DNA of 64,000 nucleotides, from positions 70,656,149-70,720,148 of the forward strand of contig NC_092859.1 in assembly GCF_032062135.1 (NCBI RefSeq), read 5' to 3'. Positions 40,230 through 53,907 of this stretch are shown here, in pieces; position 1 is the stretch's first letter; each line of letters begins with the position of its first letter. The position numbers and the translations under genes were made by a program. Under the pieces are notes generated by a model, which worked only from the letters and a program-made list of their open reading frames with translations, was not told where the DNA came from and did no database searches. This stretch comes from Pyxicephalus adspersus. Its lineage: Eukaryota > Chordata > Amphibia > Anura > Pyxicephalidae.

Positions 40230-43200
40230 CAAACAAATCCAAGACAAAACTTTAGGTATAGTAATAGGTTAGTAGGAGAAGGGCATTTAGTGCACATAAA
40301 GTTGACAAAATGCATCTAGCTTAGCAAAGTTAGGGAACATGCCAGACAAAACTCTTATTATTATTTCAATGCATTTGTTATTCCAATGCAGATGACTGGA
40401 TAAGTTTCACTTTATTCACTAAACTAAGTGGTTGAATTTAGTAGATAAATCCCAATAAAGCAGAAGTTGTCCAGCTGAACCATATGGTTTCCAGGAAGAC
40501 AGTAGGATTTATTAAAAGAGTAAAGTCGCTATTAAAAAAATGTTTACTTTGTAAATTGGAAATTTACTTTGACTGATTTCACTTTGATTGATGTCCATAT
40601 TGTTTCATTTTATTCACTAGGTACTTTTCAAAGGGAACATTAACTTTTCCAAGGTAACAATTTCTACTTTATTAGGAGTTCCCTTCATTGTGCTAAAGGT
40701 ATGTTAAACTTTTGTGCTAAGTTATCTAAATACTCCCATTCCCCTCATTAGTATCTTAAGAGTCATTTGGGTAAAATAAATCACTTGAGAACTAAGGAAT
40801 TGTCTGTGTATAATTATGTATATGTGGTGCAGTTTGCGTAGTTTGGCTGGCAGCCAGAAGTATACAGTATCCAGGCATGACGTTATCAGTCGGTGATGGT
40901 TTGCTTACAGACAGTTGCTCTAGTAGCTGTATAGTTCCTTCTGTCAGCTGGATGATACAAATGGTGTCACAAATATATAATTATGCAAAGACAATCTCTT
41001 GGCCTCTCCAAACATGAAATATTTTGGGATTCACCTAGCACTCATGAGATGTGACCATGGCAGTATGGGAATAGGATCTGTGAAGCTTGGCACTGGGGTA
41101 GCTTGTGCAATTGATTTAAGGGCTTTAAAACATTTTGCTATCCATGACTAATGAATATCTCTATACTGAGAAAATGATGTAATGATGATATTTACCACGG
41201 AAGATGCCTTACAGCAGTGCCATTTATTTGCATGGAAAATTACTTGAAGTACATTTACACTAGGAAAAATAATTTCTATCTTTTGTTGTTTAGTTATTTG
41301 CTGCTTTACACCAGTTTCTTAATACTAAATGAGCTCATATAAGTCACTTCTCTCTAATGAGGTCACTTCTCCTAACGCTAGCCTGTTCACGGTCTCGTTG
41401 GACCAGCAGATGAGTTACTGTACCTGACCTGTGCTGTAATGTGAATAAAAACTATAACACCATAGTAAGTTTGACTTAATGTGGTCTTTAGAGCAAAAAC
41501 AAAATCTGTCCTTTGCCTGTAATCACACAAATAAAGGTTATGTATACTGGTATCCTATTATAGATAAGAAAAACTGGCTATAAACAGTGAAATGTCTAAG
41601 CGCATGTTCACAATAGTAGTTTTTGCAAGTGGTTTTAAGTAGGAAAACATGAAAAAGTCTCGCATGAAAACATTATGGCATGTAAAGTGGTCAGAAGCAA
41701 TTTTAGGTAAACTGGTACATACTAAGACTACTAAATTCACCCTGGGAATAAAAGGGTTAATAATTTTACCAAATGTATTCACTAAGGGGCTATACTGTTA
41801 GCTGTTGAAGAACACATTTAATTCTTGTGTATTAGCCTATCTATCAGGGAATCTAAATTGTTTATATATTTAAATATTAAAATGGTATTTTCAGTGTTTT
41901 TTCCCCACACATGATAAAATCTGTATTTGTGGTCTGCACAATATTCAAAACTCTCAAAACACTATATTTTTTGCAGAAGCAATATAGGATTAACAACTAG
42001 CAAGTACAATTCTTTTATTGTATGATATATAAACAACATTTTTTAAATCTAGCATAGAAAATTACACATATTTCTCTGATAGAATAGGCTGTACATTGCA
42101 ATGTTTGTCATGCTATTACTATACCTTTGTATCGCATTTGCATGGGTGTTCATAAACCTCCATAGGACTTTTAAGCATCCAGCAGCACTTGCTATTGTGC
42201 AGCAGTAACTTTGCTGCATCACAGCCACCAGTGAGCCGTCAGTCACTTTTTACTGATAATAAGTAAAAGAGTTTCCCCAGCTTTTTTAAGCATTATAGTC
42301 ATTTTTTCTTAAAAATCCCCTATGTTCTCAAAAAAAGACAGCTTTAGCTAAGATGGGTAGTTTTTTTTTTTTAGTACCACTGTGGTTTGACATTGTCAAC
42401 CTTTACTCAACTTCCCAAAACCCTGGTTATCATGGAAACAACCAAGCAGTTAAAATCCTATTTTTCAGCTTATTTAAGATAATGTGGTCGCAGATCATTT
42501 TTCAGAAGCTTCATGTAGCGTCTCAGGGTGGCCTCCTGCTAAACCACTTTCACAGACTTAAATGGGAGCTTTTACAAGAGCATTAGCAAGATGTTGAATG
42601 CATTTCCAAAGTGGATGAAAATGATCTGAAGCAGAGCAGATAATGATTCTTTGCAACAAGTGGCAAGAGAACTACAACCACAACCGCACTGCAACCACTT
42701 ACTACATTGTTCAGTAAGTGCTTATGAATACATGCTGATGAAGATGTGCTTTGAGGAATGGATAACCATATGGTTGACAGATGACACCAACTAACTGTTT
42801 ACCTTGGAGGGCTGGCAGCCTATCAATATTCTGGTGAAACAACTTGTAATAAATTAAAGGCCATTTCAGGTCTGTGGTTGACCACAGTGTTCTACCACAG
42901 GCTTAACCAAACTCCCAATTGATCAATCCCATTTTCATTCAAATCATTCTTTTAGACTTTAGGCCGCTTGCTTGACAGCTCCTGGATACTCAGCAAACTG
43001 AAACTGTGGAGCCGGGAGAGGCCAATGGCACCAAGGGTGTCCAGATTTTCATGCAGCTGATGCAAATCTTCAAGTAACAACTATGCAATTAAAAGTGACT
43101 TGTCACTTTTTGGGAACCATAAAGCTATCTGATAAAGCCACATCAGAAAATGGTTTCCAATGGATTGAGCCCATAGCAGAGCATTGCAGCTCTCTGCAGT

Positions 43201-44761
43201 TATCAAATGGCCTTTACAATGGGTGGGAACCATTTTGTGCATGTGTTTGCACAAACTTTTGGCTGGGGTGCATTTTCTGGAAGCAAAAAGGTGATTCTGG
43301 CTGTGTGGCTGGAAAAACTGCACTGCAATCAACTTAACATCATTTAACCACATAACAAAGTGGTTGTCAAATGCTGGGAAGAGCTAACCATATGGTTTTT
43401 GACAGTAAGTCTGAAGGGGGCTTATAAGCTAAGTTGTGATCTTTGGCAAACACATTTCTCCCCAATGCTTACAGATGCAGAAATTTGCTTTAATATAGGG
43501 TGATCTGGACACAGGTTCACCTAACTCAAGACTCAAGTATTAACCCTAAATCTAACATTTAGCCTAAGCCCTTAATGTTACCTTTACAATAGCTCATAAA
43601 CCTAAGCTAACCCTTAACCCCAAACGTCAAGGTCAGACAATACTTTATCGCACACGAAAATTGTACCAAAAATAATGCAGAAGCAGCACTAGTAATACTA
43701 CTGAGCTGAAACGTCTTATACCTTAGATCTACACTGTATTTTATAACAACACAAATGCTGACAATGAGAAAAAGTCACCCTATTTATTTCAGGAAGTGCC
43801 TGCACTTGCTAAATGATTTCAACATTGTGCTAATCTCCAAATGTCTAAATATCATTCCAAATCTACGTCTAAAAACAGAGTAAACGTACCTGAGCTGCTA
43901 ATCAATGTTTGCCAGCAAATTTAAGCTGTGAAAAGTGCAAATATTTTTCCTCTGTGAAAAACTCAGCGTGAAAATTTATTTTAGTAGTTGCCATAGTTAA
44001 AAAAGACTTTGATGCATTTTCACAAGAAAGCCAATTAACTGTTTCATTCAATTATTCTGTTTTGTTGAACACTACAAGGAAAACTTCTGACAACTGCCAA
44101 ACATGTGGACTATTTGGCAATAATTAAAGTGGGATAAAATTATTTTGACGCCATAACAATTTCAGAGTAAATATAATTAGATGCAGCAGCACCATTACTG
44201 GTGCAGTCAAGTGCATACAAAGAACAGTGTAAAGCCTCACAGCAGGCCAATGATACTTCACAGAATTATTTCATGGCACACCCATTAAGTGTTATTTACC
44301 AAGATGTCTGCTTCAAAAGTTCATTAGGGTGTAGTGTAATTAAAAAAAAGGAAAACACAGAGCAAATTTTTCTGCCCTTGACTATTTAAAGCAAATGTAA
44401 AATCTTACTTTATTATAATTGAATCTACAATAAATCATCTGCCTATATAGTAAAAGAACATATAGTTTTATCTTGTACCAGTCAACTGCAATACACAGGT
44501 TCTTAAATATTCCCTCGTGGGAATCAATCACAGGCATTAAAACACATGGACCTAAAATATTCCAACAAGGCAATGCTTGAGGGAATGTCAGATTAAGGAC
44601 CCTATGCAATCAATTGATGTAACATTAAAATCAATTGACTCACTAAAAGTGTAATTGATTTAATAAAATACATTATTACTGAGCTGTATATTGTAGCCTC
44701 TGTAATCTGTAGTTTATTTTGAACAGCCTATCAATTTGTAGGATGAATAGGGTTGCTCTGG

Positions 44762-44817
44762 ACAAGATATCAGCTTGGCCATACAAGATAACAAGATATC
44801 AGCTTGGCCATACAGGA
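44762..44817 (+). repeat. 29-bp tandem duplication
   Basis: ACAAGATATCAGCTTGGCCA repeats with a 29-base period. Confidence 0.9.
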
Positions 44818-46214
44818 AAAAGCCAGCCAGACAAGTAATAGCTAATAATATTAGTGCACCAACAAATTAAAATCTATGGAATTCATGAACAATAATCAAA
44901 AGGTCTATTTTGGTTGAATTTTTAAAGAAAATGCAGACTGCGTTTCTCAATTGTCTACTTGGTTGTGATTGATGCATCAATAATAGTACTGCAGATATAA
45001 TATTAGCAAGTCATCTATGTAAAGAAGACCTCCACCCAAAACTAATTGGTTGAAAGGAAGGGTTGGTTGAAAGGAAACTGATTACCAGAAAGGAAGATAG
45101 CCAAAAACGATTTGAAAAACCTGATAGCTATAATGGTCATAAACTGTATTTACAGTGCAATAAATTCCCCTCATGGGGAAATCTATTTGAAAATATTTCA
45201 GAGAACATTATTGGAACTTTTACCCAGGATTTACACCTTTTTAAACAGGATTTAGGAGAAACAATGTGTAAAAGTTGTTTGAAGATTCTAGGAAAACATT
45301 TAAAAGCAGACTAGTGTCTGATGGCTTAAAATGTGCTTCAACCCATTATGCTAAGAATATAATGATCTTAATAAAGTTTAATAGGCTCAACACGTCCCAC
45401 TGCAGGAGGCCAGAATTATGGTACACATGCTAGTTTATTATAATGAGAATTCCATTTTTGACATGAGAGTGAAGAAAGGGATTCTAACATTTTCCCACCC
45501 AAGAAAATAAATACTTAACCAGTTGTTAACACTGGGCATGCTAAACACAGTTAAAAATCTTCAGAGTACAGAGGGGATGTGTAGAAAAACATAAAAGATG
45601 TCCCCATGCAGTTACCCCTCTGTACTCGTTGGAAATTCCTGGCTGTCAAAATGACTGCTGGCGATTGCTATGTAAATAAAGCAGTTATTACAGCTTCTAT
45701 TGTCAAATAAGTTTTCCAAACATGATATTCAAAAATATGTTTAGATACAAGATAGGGAGATAAAATCCATTTTCTGTTTAATAATTTGGAGATCAAAGAA
45801 ATGAGCTTCACTCTACATAGGATGTCAGTATAGGAAACCTGACAAAAAACTTAAAAATCTACTACACACAATTGATCCAAATGAACCCCTTTTTATACCT
45901 TAAGTTTACCCTAATCAGCCCTAATGAACTCCTTTTACTCTGCTACCTTTAGCTATTATTTTCTTTTTGTTATCTCTGGTTTTCAAACCATGATATTTTA
46001 AACTCGTTCTCCTTTTATTTCTTTTGTTCATTTGTAGCTTTCTGACCACCTTAAACAGGGAAGCAGATTAATGCTATGCTATGCTAGGATTTACTTACCT
46101 TGTAACTATGCCCTCTCTACAAAACAGATATTAGAATATATATAGTATAATCTAGTTAACGGAAGTCCATGTAAACATGAGAGTTTGTTAATTATAGCCA
46201 TATATTCTTTAGGC

Positions 46215-46499
46215 CAGCGGTCCCTAACCTGTGGTGGAGAAAATTTTGGTGGTCTGTGGCTCTGGCTGGTATACCCCCCAGTGGGGTCACAAGTAGGATA
46301 CCGCTTGGTGGGCATACCAGCCAGAGCTGCAGACCATGTCTTCCGTAGGCATTGCAGGCTCAGGGTGGTGGGCAGGTTGTCTCTGGACTTGCTCAGACCT
46401 GTGATGGGAGATTGGGCAGGTTTCTTGCATCATGAAGTCACTCTGCGCATGCACAGTCCGAAGTCCGTGATGTCTAAGGTCCCAGGTTTGGGACCACTG
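46215..46499. mobile_element. hAT-like non-autonomous transposon, Charlie-style ends
   Basis: 285 bp with terminal inverted repeats CAGCGGTCCCTAACCTG and, from the other end, CAGTGGTCCCAAACCTGG. It is flanked by CTTTAGGC and CTTTAACC, an 8-bp target duplication with six matches. No transposase is present; open frames crossing it on both strands are chance. Confidence 0.8.
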
Positions 46500-46507
46500 C
46501 TTTAACC

Positions 46508-48524
46508 CATATGACATAAAAAGTTGATTACAAAAAATGTTGCTTCTCCTATCTTTAATTATAGTCCACCGAAGGACTGAACTATATTCCATATTTCGAT
46601 ATTTCTCTGCTACTCCAACAGTGCTATCTTTTAAACTCCTCTCACTTCCTTTACATGAAGGATTCTCTATTTCCTGTGAATTCCTATTTCTTTTACCAAA
46701 AATAAAGGACAAGATGATTGAATAAAATGGTTCTTGGCAGTTAAAGTGGTTTTCTGAAGCCATAATTCTTGAAAATACAGCTAGTCTGAAATTAGTCCAC
46801 AGTTCATCTTTTCACTGAAATAATAAAACCTTGAGAATGATGCCACCTTCTAACAGGCATTCATAAACAAAGTATCTGTATTGCATAAATAAACCGCAGA
46901 AAACAAAAGCAAATGAGGTAATGCACAATACAAAAATGAAAAATTGCTAGAAAACTTCCATACATACCAGACACAAGAATTGGGTTTACCTAAAGGGAAC
47001 CTATCATAGAAGGAAGGGAGAGGTTGCCATTATGTACCCTTCATTCTGCAAATGTGAATTGCCTGTCTGTCATGTTTAGGCATTTGAGTTTAGCTAAGTA
47101 ACAGAAAACATATGCAGATGGAGACTAGGTGGAAGTAGCATTTTTCATAATCAGAATGGCAACTCCTATTTTCTTTTTAAGAAATAGACACCTTAAGGGA
47201 TCAAAAGATAATTTGAAGCAATTTTATCTGAAAAAATGTCTGCAAAGATCAGATTACTCCAATGGTCACATATGCCGTTGAATGAACCAATGGGTAAGGT
47301 TTCTTGTTCGTTGCCATTAGGTTAGTGTAAAGAGATGACTACCCACAATGTATGGCTTTCTGTCTACATGCTGCTTTTCAGCATATGGATACACTTATAT
47401 TGGGCAGGTCCAAACAGAACTAATATTTTAGTTTAGGGGGAATATTGCAGTGTTGACTTGCATGTCAAAGAAGAATAACATTCCCACTATATCTTTGCAA
47501 TATTTGAACCATCCCTGTCTTTAAAGCTAAACTACTTTTTAACACTTGCAGAATTATATAGGTTTCTTGGATGTATTGAAATTTGCTTTCTTAGGATTTA
47601 GGAAGCTCTGTATACAGCTGTCTTTAAATCCCTCCAACTTTCTATGATCTGCCAGCATTGCTAACAAAAGCAATGACAGCTAGTGATGACATCTCTTGGT
47701 CTAACGTAGGATTTTAATGAAAATAAAAAGGTTTCATTTAAAGTTTGATTAGTTGTTAGGAGGGAAAGAAGAAACCAGGGAAGGAAAAATATTAGCAGAA
47801 TAAACTTCACATTTAAAGACCATACAAATACAGAATCCTTCCTGCTGATCTGCCAGAAATTCATTCTGCACCAAAGTCATGCTGTGGACTGACAACATGC
47901 AACATATTTGTGGACTGAGTGGTATGAGCCTTGCCCAGCTGCCTTTTGCTAAACCACTCAGCCACTCCCACCAGTAGGCAACATAAAGCTTAATTTCATT
48001 CTGTAGTTCTAGATAAAAATTAGGAGGGGTGTTTGAGATATAAGAAGAAGTGCACACAGGACAGGTCTACATTCCTGACATCAACACTTTTCTTGCGTTT
48101 TTCTAACAGATAAAGCACCACGCTTCTATGTAACGAAGCAAATGAAAGCAAATAAGAGAAGTTTGCTGGTATGGTTTACATAAACTTTAACCCATCTGAT
48201 ACAAGGATCACTTCTTCTGAAATATCTGCACTTAAATTTCCTGTTTTTTTACATAAGCAGTCACCATTAGGAAGGGGTCACTAGTTTTTATGGTAAATAT
48301 TTTCAATGTTAATAATGGAAAATACAAAAGGAGAGGCTGGAATATGCAAATGTTGTATAGGAACAACCAAAACCTACAGATGGCCAGAAACAGTAGGGAG
48401 ATCTTGCCGTTGTAGTAACATTAACAGACATTTAGATGCAGATCATTAACAGACATTTTTGGTTATTGGATCAGTTATAACTTCCAAAGCACAAATAAAG
48501 AGAAAAACCTAACAAATAACTGGA

Positions 48525-48578
<54 letters not shown>

Positions 48579-50201
48579 CACAAGTTGAAAGCAAATCATA
48601 GCATAAAAAAATAAAAAACATTTACACGGACACTTCTTTCCCTTTAATAAATGTGACCTTTCTGGTTCTGAACATATTGTACGTGCCATATGGTTTGAGG
48701 CAACAAAGGTTATATCACATACCACAGTTACACACACAGATCTTCAGCTGAGCTTCCTCAAAGCGTTAAAACTTTTAATTACAAAATAACCCCCATATGG
48801 AATAAACAAAGAATAACTACTTTTTTGTTTGTTTAAAAAAAGTTTAACAAGTCTAAATTCTACAAAAACACAATATATATTATAAATGTTTCTTAGGTGT
48901 AAAGTGCAAGGGCTCTGTTTCCCTTTTTCCATTATGATACAATAAATATTTTTGAGAACATTATCATAAACAAATAGAAGTGAAGTTTCCATGCTGTTCT
49001 GCCTGCTTGTGTCTCTGTGCTGATGAGGACATGAGTCAGTGGTGCACCTGTTAGGGTGTATGTCACACTGACAGCAGCACTAGGCACACAGTTTTCTGAC
49101 CGCACACAGGATCCAAAAAGCCTGTAGATACTGCAAGTGAGGAATACACCTCCACAACTTTCTGCACAAAGCCCAATGACAGCATGGAACTGTATTACAC
49201 AGGCTTCTCTTTATAGTAAATGCAATCATTCTCCCCAGGCACTGTAACACTTGTAGCTGCAAAGTGGACAGGACATTGCCAGATGGTGACCCTATAAGTC
49301 AATTGCTAATCTACGTAGGTGGATGGTAGCTGTATTGGTATGAAGTAAACATGAGAACAGAACATACAAACATAAATTAGAAGTTGGAATAGTTCAAAGA
49401 GTTTTTAATCATGTTCACAGATACATTTTTGAATGTTCAAAAGCTTATCAGCACTGAATGTATTTGAGATAATGATGGTATTTTAGGGGCAGTAATTTTG
49501 CTACAGAACTCCAACCGGCCGACCTGGAGTTCCATATTGAGTGTTACACCAACTGTCATTTTAACAACTGGCTGCACGGCAAAAGGTTCAGCGCCATGGG
49601 TCAAATTTTTAAAAGTCATTTTCTTCCTTGTGTGCATTCACTTCAATTCAGGTTCAAAGAAATCTAAAATTAAAAATAGAAATATCCCATTCCACGTTGG
49701 TTTTTTGACCACAGGCAAGAGGAAAACAACCCTATTAAACGTAATGGTATTAGTCACCTCCAATGTCCAATAACTTGATTTCTGCACAGATAGAATAACC
49801 TTTCCCATACATATTCATGAATGTATTTCTCAGTTCTTTTAAATGAAGTAATTCGAAATGAAGTTTAATATATTTACATCCCCAGTCTCAACTTGTGCCC
49901 AATGTCAAAAAATGTACACAACATAAAAACACAAACAACTTGGACTCATAGTACAATGACCTTTAATTGCGAGCAGCATACAATACTGTACGGCTTGGAA
50001 ATGTGCAAAGGAGCTGATCTGCTGGTGGCCTTGCATGCAGTGAGGTGGACAGGAATACCCGTGGACATGCTTAGTCACAATGGCCATCATTCAGTAACAC
50101 GAAGCAAAGAACAATAATGTACAAAAACCAACAGCAACCATTCAAATATTAGCTTTCATCGGTCTGGCTACAATTAACTGCAGCAAACTAGTTGCTGTTC
50201 T
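46508..50201. other. No gene seen
   Basis: Non-coding. Frames near 49437-49773 on both strands lack domains or splice signals I can defend. Confidence 0.5.
48528..48578. repeat. Compound TA then GA microsatellite
   Basis: TA tract to 48559, then GA tract to 48578. Confidence 0.95.
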
Positions 50202-50384
50202 TAAACCCGGCCACACACTTTACAATTGGATTGGATAATCTCATGATTTACCAACACTTATGTAGTTGGAAGGTCTACCTACTTCGATATAAATTACATG
50301 GGTTGCATAGGTAGTCCTTTGTACTGCATAAGTGTTTGTAAAGGAAATTGCAGGATCAGAATGGTATATGTGTGGCCAGCTTTA
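50202..50384. mobile_element. Palindromic MITE with GGCCACACA ends
   Basis: 183 bp. The left arm AAACCCGGCCACACACTTTA, then ACACTTATGTAGT and CTACCTA, is answered in inverse order by TAGGTAGTCC, CTGCATAAGTGT and TGTGTGGCCAGCTTT. The whole element can fold back on itself. Confidence 0.7.
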
Positions 50385-51202
50385 CAGCACACCATTATTC
50401 TTTGCACTATAGTATTAAAAAAGCCAATTGCGGTCTTTTGTTAGTAAAATTGTGCAAACTGCAATGAAGGTGCAAAGTGCAATAACCCACAGCAACCGAA
50501 TATATTTTACATAACTGTGATCAAGTGGGGAAAAAAAGGACATCAGGTTGCTATGAGTTATGTACTTTGTTCTATTTTATTAAATAAGCCCAAGTGTATA
50601 GCTAACCTGGAGAACTCATCCCCCTTCATTAGAGTGATACAAGACTCCCCTAGAGGATTTTATGCCAGTCAATCATTAAGGAAAAGCCATCTCATGTACA
50701 TTTTTTTAGGTTCAGTAATTGATTAACTAAGCGTGCTTTAGGCAGTAGCTAGAAAATCCTTGCTTTTATTACCTATGACTACCTCTATAACGCGATCATC
50801 CGCTGCAATGGAAACCATTTCTGCAGCTTAAGGATCTCATCAAAGGTCTTTTGGAAAAACACAATTAATTCACCAGTTAGTTAAACTGGATATGGGAAAA
50901 AGAGAAATTGATTAGTGACAAGTTTCTGGCCGGAAACCTGTCTGGACCAGCAGGACTGCTTCATTTAATTGATTAACTTCCACAGTGATCAGGCAGTGGG
51001 GGGAACATCTGTTCTTCTCCATCTAGAAAGACCTGAACGGCTTGTTGTTTTACGCTGGCAAGCTAGCGTGTCTACTACACCTATGCATTCACTTCTGGAC
51101 TTATTAAAGAACCACTGTCCCAAACAAAAAAAACTTTACTAGTTATTTTGTATGTGGGTATATACATGTAATGCTAATATTCAGTATAACAATTTGATTT
51201 AA

Positions 51203-51208
51203 TTTATT
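51203..51208 (-). terminator. Distal candidate polyadenylation signal AATAAA
   Basis: This is a canonical AATAAA on the minus strand, about 1.46 kb past the ADRB2 stop codon. Using it would place the TA-repeat and 81-bp cassette region (51.66-51.87 kb) inside the 3' untranslated region. It is an alternative to the proximal ATTAAA; the sequence does not decide between them. Confidence 0.2.
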
Positions 51209-51662
51209 TAAAGGGTTCAGGTTGTATTCACCTTTACATGCAGACCAAACTCTCCAGAAAGTTTATAAATTACATGATTCGCAACAGACTAGAACAAATT
51301 GTTGGGTCATCTCTTATTCCCATGGTTTGAATCTATAAAAACTTGTTGCCACTACCCATGAACCCAAGTAAATGTCATAGTTTGCATCAATCTCTGCCAT
51401 TGTCACTTTTTTCTGGACAGTTGGGTGATCTGCAAATGTGAATAATTTTTCTTTAAATGCTTTTGCAATGAAAGGAAATAACACATCACATGCTATCATT
51501 GTATGTATTAACAACATACAGTTTTTAAGAACAAATCTTTTTTTATGACAACAGTGGTTCTTTAAATCTACCATATGACGCTCAGGTGGACATACGTCAG
51601 CTCCTACATTTCCTTTAGGTAGCTGAAAAGGAAAATGTATCCAAAATCTACTTTCCTGGAAA

Positions 51663-51663
<1 letters not shown>

Positions 51664-51717
<54 letters not shown>

Positions 51718-51722
51718 TTGGT

Positions 51723-51763
<41 letters not shown>

Positions 51764-51787
51764 ATATATATATATATATATATAAAA
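51664..51787. repeat. TA microsatellite, compound
   Basis: Three TA tracts separated by AAAAAATTTGGTAG and AAAAAAT. The interruptions are copies of the start of the adjoining cassette, which suggests internal duplication. Tyr-Ile runs in translated frames here are artefacts. Confidence 0.95.
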
Positions 51788-51868
51788 AATTTGGTAGAGC
51801 ATTTGAAGCCAACAGGATTCCAGTATCATAAAACTGCATGTAGTAAATCACTCTCCAAGTGTCATGGT
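51788..51868 (+). repeat. 81-bp microsatellite-linked cassette, copy 1
   Basis: Begins AATTTGGTAGAGCATTTGAA and ends CTCCAAGTGTCATGGT. It is identical in 72 of 81 positions to 54844-54924 with no gaps. A TA repeat lies directly before it, and a partial start (AAAATTTGGTAG) recurs at 51713-51724. Confidence 0.85.
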
Positions 51869-52556
51869 CTTCAGGTCTCAGGAAGGGGGATGGGTTCTCC
51901 ATATCGACTTTAGACTTTCCTGCTAAAATTAAGTGAACCTAAAATAACCCTAAACCCCTTCATGCCTGGGGGAATCCTTCATTTGAAGGTCACCCATTCA
52001 ACTACTGTCAATGCCCAATGCCTGGGGTGTCAGTTGCCTACACTATAGTAATGTTCCTCCAACATACTTTGATCCTGAATGTCAGGGTGAAGGGGTTAAA
52101 AACTCTGAGCTTCTAGAAATGGTTTTCTCACACAATTTCTAAGCTGTCTTTTCCTATGTTTGTTGTCCTATACATAAATCTGGGATTGGCATCCACCATA
52201 ATTAACCTATACACTGCTGGAGAGACCAGCCACTCCAGCAGTCAAGTGTTCATATTGCAGTCACAACACTTAACAGACACAAAAAAATAAAATATGCAAG
52301 ACATAAAAAAGATAAAATCTTTACAACACAAGAACATAACTTTTCTCTGTTTTTTTAGATCTATGAGGTAGATTATTTTGTTTTGCCAAATAGATAAGAC
52401 AGCAATACAATCAAAAAGCCTTAATGCTTTAGTGAATATCCTCTTACCTTAATTTAAGAAGAAGTGAAACTATACAGAAAAAAAACACTTGCCTAATAAA
52501 AAAATGTATACATCCTGCGAGTCATGGGCACCGCCCAGCTGCAAATATAACACAAC

Positions 52557-52562
52557 TTTAAT
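52557..52562 (-). terminator. ADRB2: Candidate ADRB2 polyadenylation signal ATTAAA
   Basis: ATTAAA, the second most common vertebrate signal, occurs about 100 bases past the ADRB2 stop codon. U-rich runs follow on the mRNA sense near 52481-52505 and 52290-52320. Known ADRB2 3' untranslated regions are longer than 100 bases, so a more distal site is also possible. Confidence 0.3.
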
Positions 52563-52663
52563 ATAAAGAAAGACCTCCATATCCTTCGTGTCAATACATT
52601 AAAGATCTGATTGACTCTTGCAAATCATCCAGTTCGTCGTCAGTGTTTCTAAAAAAGGGGATC

Positions 52664-53887
52664 CTATAATAAGCAATCATCCTGCGTGCTGTGATTCTTG
52701 CCCAGGGAAACCATGCTGTAGTCCACCACAGTACCTTCACAGTTCAGTAGGGATGGACTTGGGGTCTTCTCCTCCTTGAAGAAGACTTCATTAGTTCTTT
52801 CCCTGCCCATCTGAGCAGTATCAGTTTCCTCATTGTACACACTGTTCCCATTGCTCTGGGGGTATCCATTGGTGTAGAGCTTGGTGCTTGACTTCTTCAG
52901 ACAAAGCAGCTCCTGGAAAGCATATCTAAAGTCTGGACTCCTGCAGTAAATGAGTGGGTTGAAGGCAGAGTTCACATAGCCCACCCAGTTTAGGAAGGTG
53001 TAAACCTTGGCAGGGATGATCCCCTCGTGCATCACCTGGACTATGTTGACTATGAAGAATGGGAGCCAACACAAAGTGAAAGTGCCCATGATAATGCCCA
53101 GTGTCTTAAGTGCTTTGTGCTCCCTCAAGCAAAACTTGGAAGTCCTCCTGTTGACCAGTTTGCCATTGGCATCCTGTTGGTTGTAAAACCTCCCCTCGCA
53201 TTTGTCTATCTTCTTCAGCTGTTTCTTGGCCTCCTGAAAGACCCTTGAGTAGACAAAGATCATGACCACCAGGGGTAGGTAAAAAGAGATGATGGATGAT
53301 GAAATGGCATAAGCAGGGTTGGTATAAAAGTAACAGCAGGTAGGTTCACTGTAGCACTCCTCTGCTTTGCTCTCCTCGATTCTATACCATTTCATGTAGA
53401 TGGGGAGGAAAGAGGTGAGGATTGACACAACCCAAACTATGAGGATGACAATTCTGGCTTTGCATTTGGTCAGCAGGCTTTGATACTTGAATGGAGAGGT
53501 GATAGCAAAATACCTGTCCACTGCTATCACACACAACGTCTCTATGCTGGCTGTCACACACAGGATGTCCACTGATATGAAAAACTCACACCAAAAATTG
53601 CCAAACTCCCAGGAATCCATGATGATGATGCTGGCTCCAAAGGGCACCACCATCATGCCCATCACCAGGTCTGCGCAGGCTAGGGAAGTGATAAAGTAGT
53701 TGGTGACAGTCTGAAGTCTCTGGAACTTGGCTATAGCTGTGATCACCATGATATTCCCAAACACAATGACCAGGACGATGATGGACATCACTATGCCCAT
53801 GCCCACCATCCAGGCTTCATCAGGCTCCGTGATATTGTTTGCTCTGGTTAAGTTTGGCATCGAGCTGGGGGTGGTCAGCCGATCCAT
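52664..53887 (-). CDS. ADRB2: Beta-2 adrenergic receptor, single-exon GPCR
   Basis: Encodes a 407-residue seven-transmembrane receptor for adrenaline and noradrenaline that signals through Gs and cAMP at the plasma membrane. The start is the ATG at 53887; it has G at -3 and +4, and the codon before it is GTG. Visible landmarks: N-glycosylation sequons at N12 and N18; amine-binding Asp107 (3.32); DRY 124-126; extracellular-loop cysteines 100, 178, 184 and 185; catechol-binding serines 197, 198 and 201; CWLP 273-276; Asn281 and Asn300, the positions that mark beta receptors; NPLIY 310-314; palmitoylation-type Cys329; a basic RRTS site 247-250 in loop 3. The human protein is 413 residues, so length fits. 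The gene is intronless, as in other vertebrates. The tail and loops favour beta-2 over beta-1 or beta-3. The odd point is the C-terminus: the last four residues are D-C-L-L instead of the mammalian D-S-L-L PDZ ligand. No frame breaks. Confidence 0.97.
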   Translation of the reverse strand: MDRLTTPSSMPNLTRANNITEPDEAWMVGMGIVMSIIVLVIVFGNIMVITAIAKFQRLQTVTNYFITSLACADLVMGMMVVPFGASIIIMDSWEFGNFWCEFFISVDILCVTASIETLCVIAVDRYFAITSPFKYQSLLTKCKARIVILIVWVVSILTSFLPIYMKWYRIEESKAEECYSEPTCCYFYTNPAYAISSSIISFYLPLVVMIFVYSRVFQEAKKQLKKIDKCEGRFYNQQDANGKLVNRRTSKFCLREHKALKTLGIIMGTFTLCWLPFFIVNIVQVMHEGIIPAKVYTFLNWVGYVNSAFNPLIYCRSPDFRYAFQELLCLKKSSTKLYTNGYPQSNGNSVYNEETDTAQMGRERTNEVFFKEEKTPSPSLLNCEGTVVDYSMVSLGKNHSTQDDCLL

Positions 53888-53907
53888 CACGTTGGACTAT
53901 TTAATCC

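Larger units (their letters stand above)
36631..46214. other. No gene seen; scattered old repeats
   Basis: An 83-codon frame at 45063-45314 (plus) begins MVERKLITRKEDSQ and contains MCKSCLKILGKH, but it has no known domain and I cannot support it as a gene. Segments at 38640-38930 and 43150-43330 share TTTTGTGCATGTGTTT and similar words and look like related old repeats. Confidence 0.5.

Noticed and set aside
46287..46763. 158-codon minus frame
   Set aside because: It overlaps a non-coding hAT element at one end and has no recognisable domain.
51314..51829. 171-codon minus frame with Tyr-Ile runs
   Set aside because: Much of it is translated TA microsatellite.
53888..53890. GTG one codon before the ADRB2 ATG as a start
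   Set aside because: Vertebrate initiation is at ATG; the ATG at 53887 has a good context and matches the expected N-terminus (MDRL).
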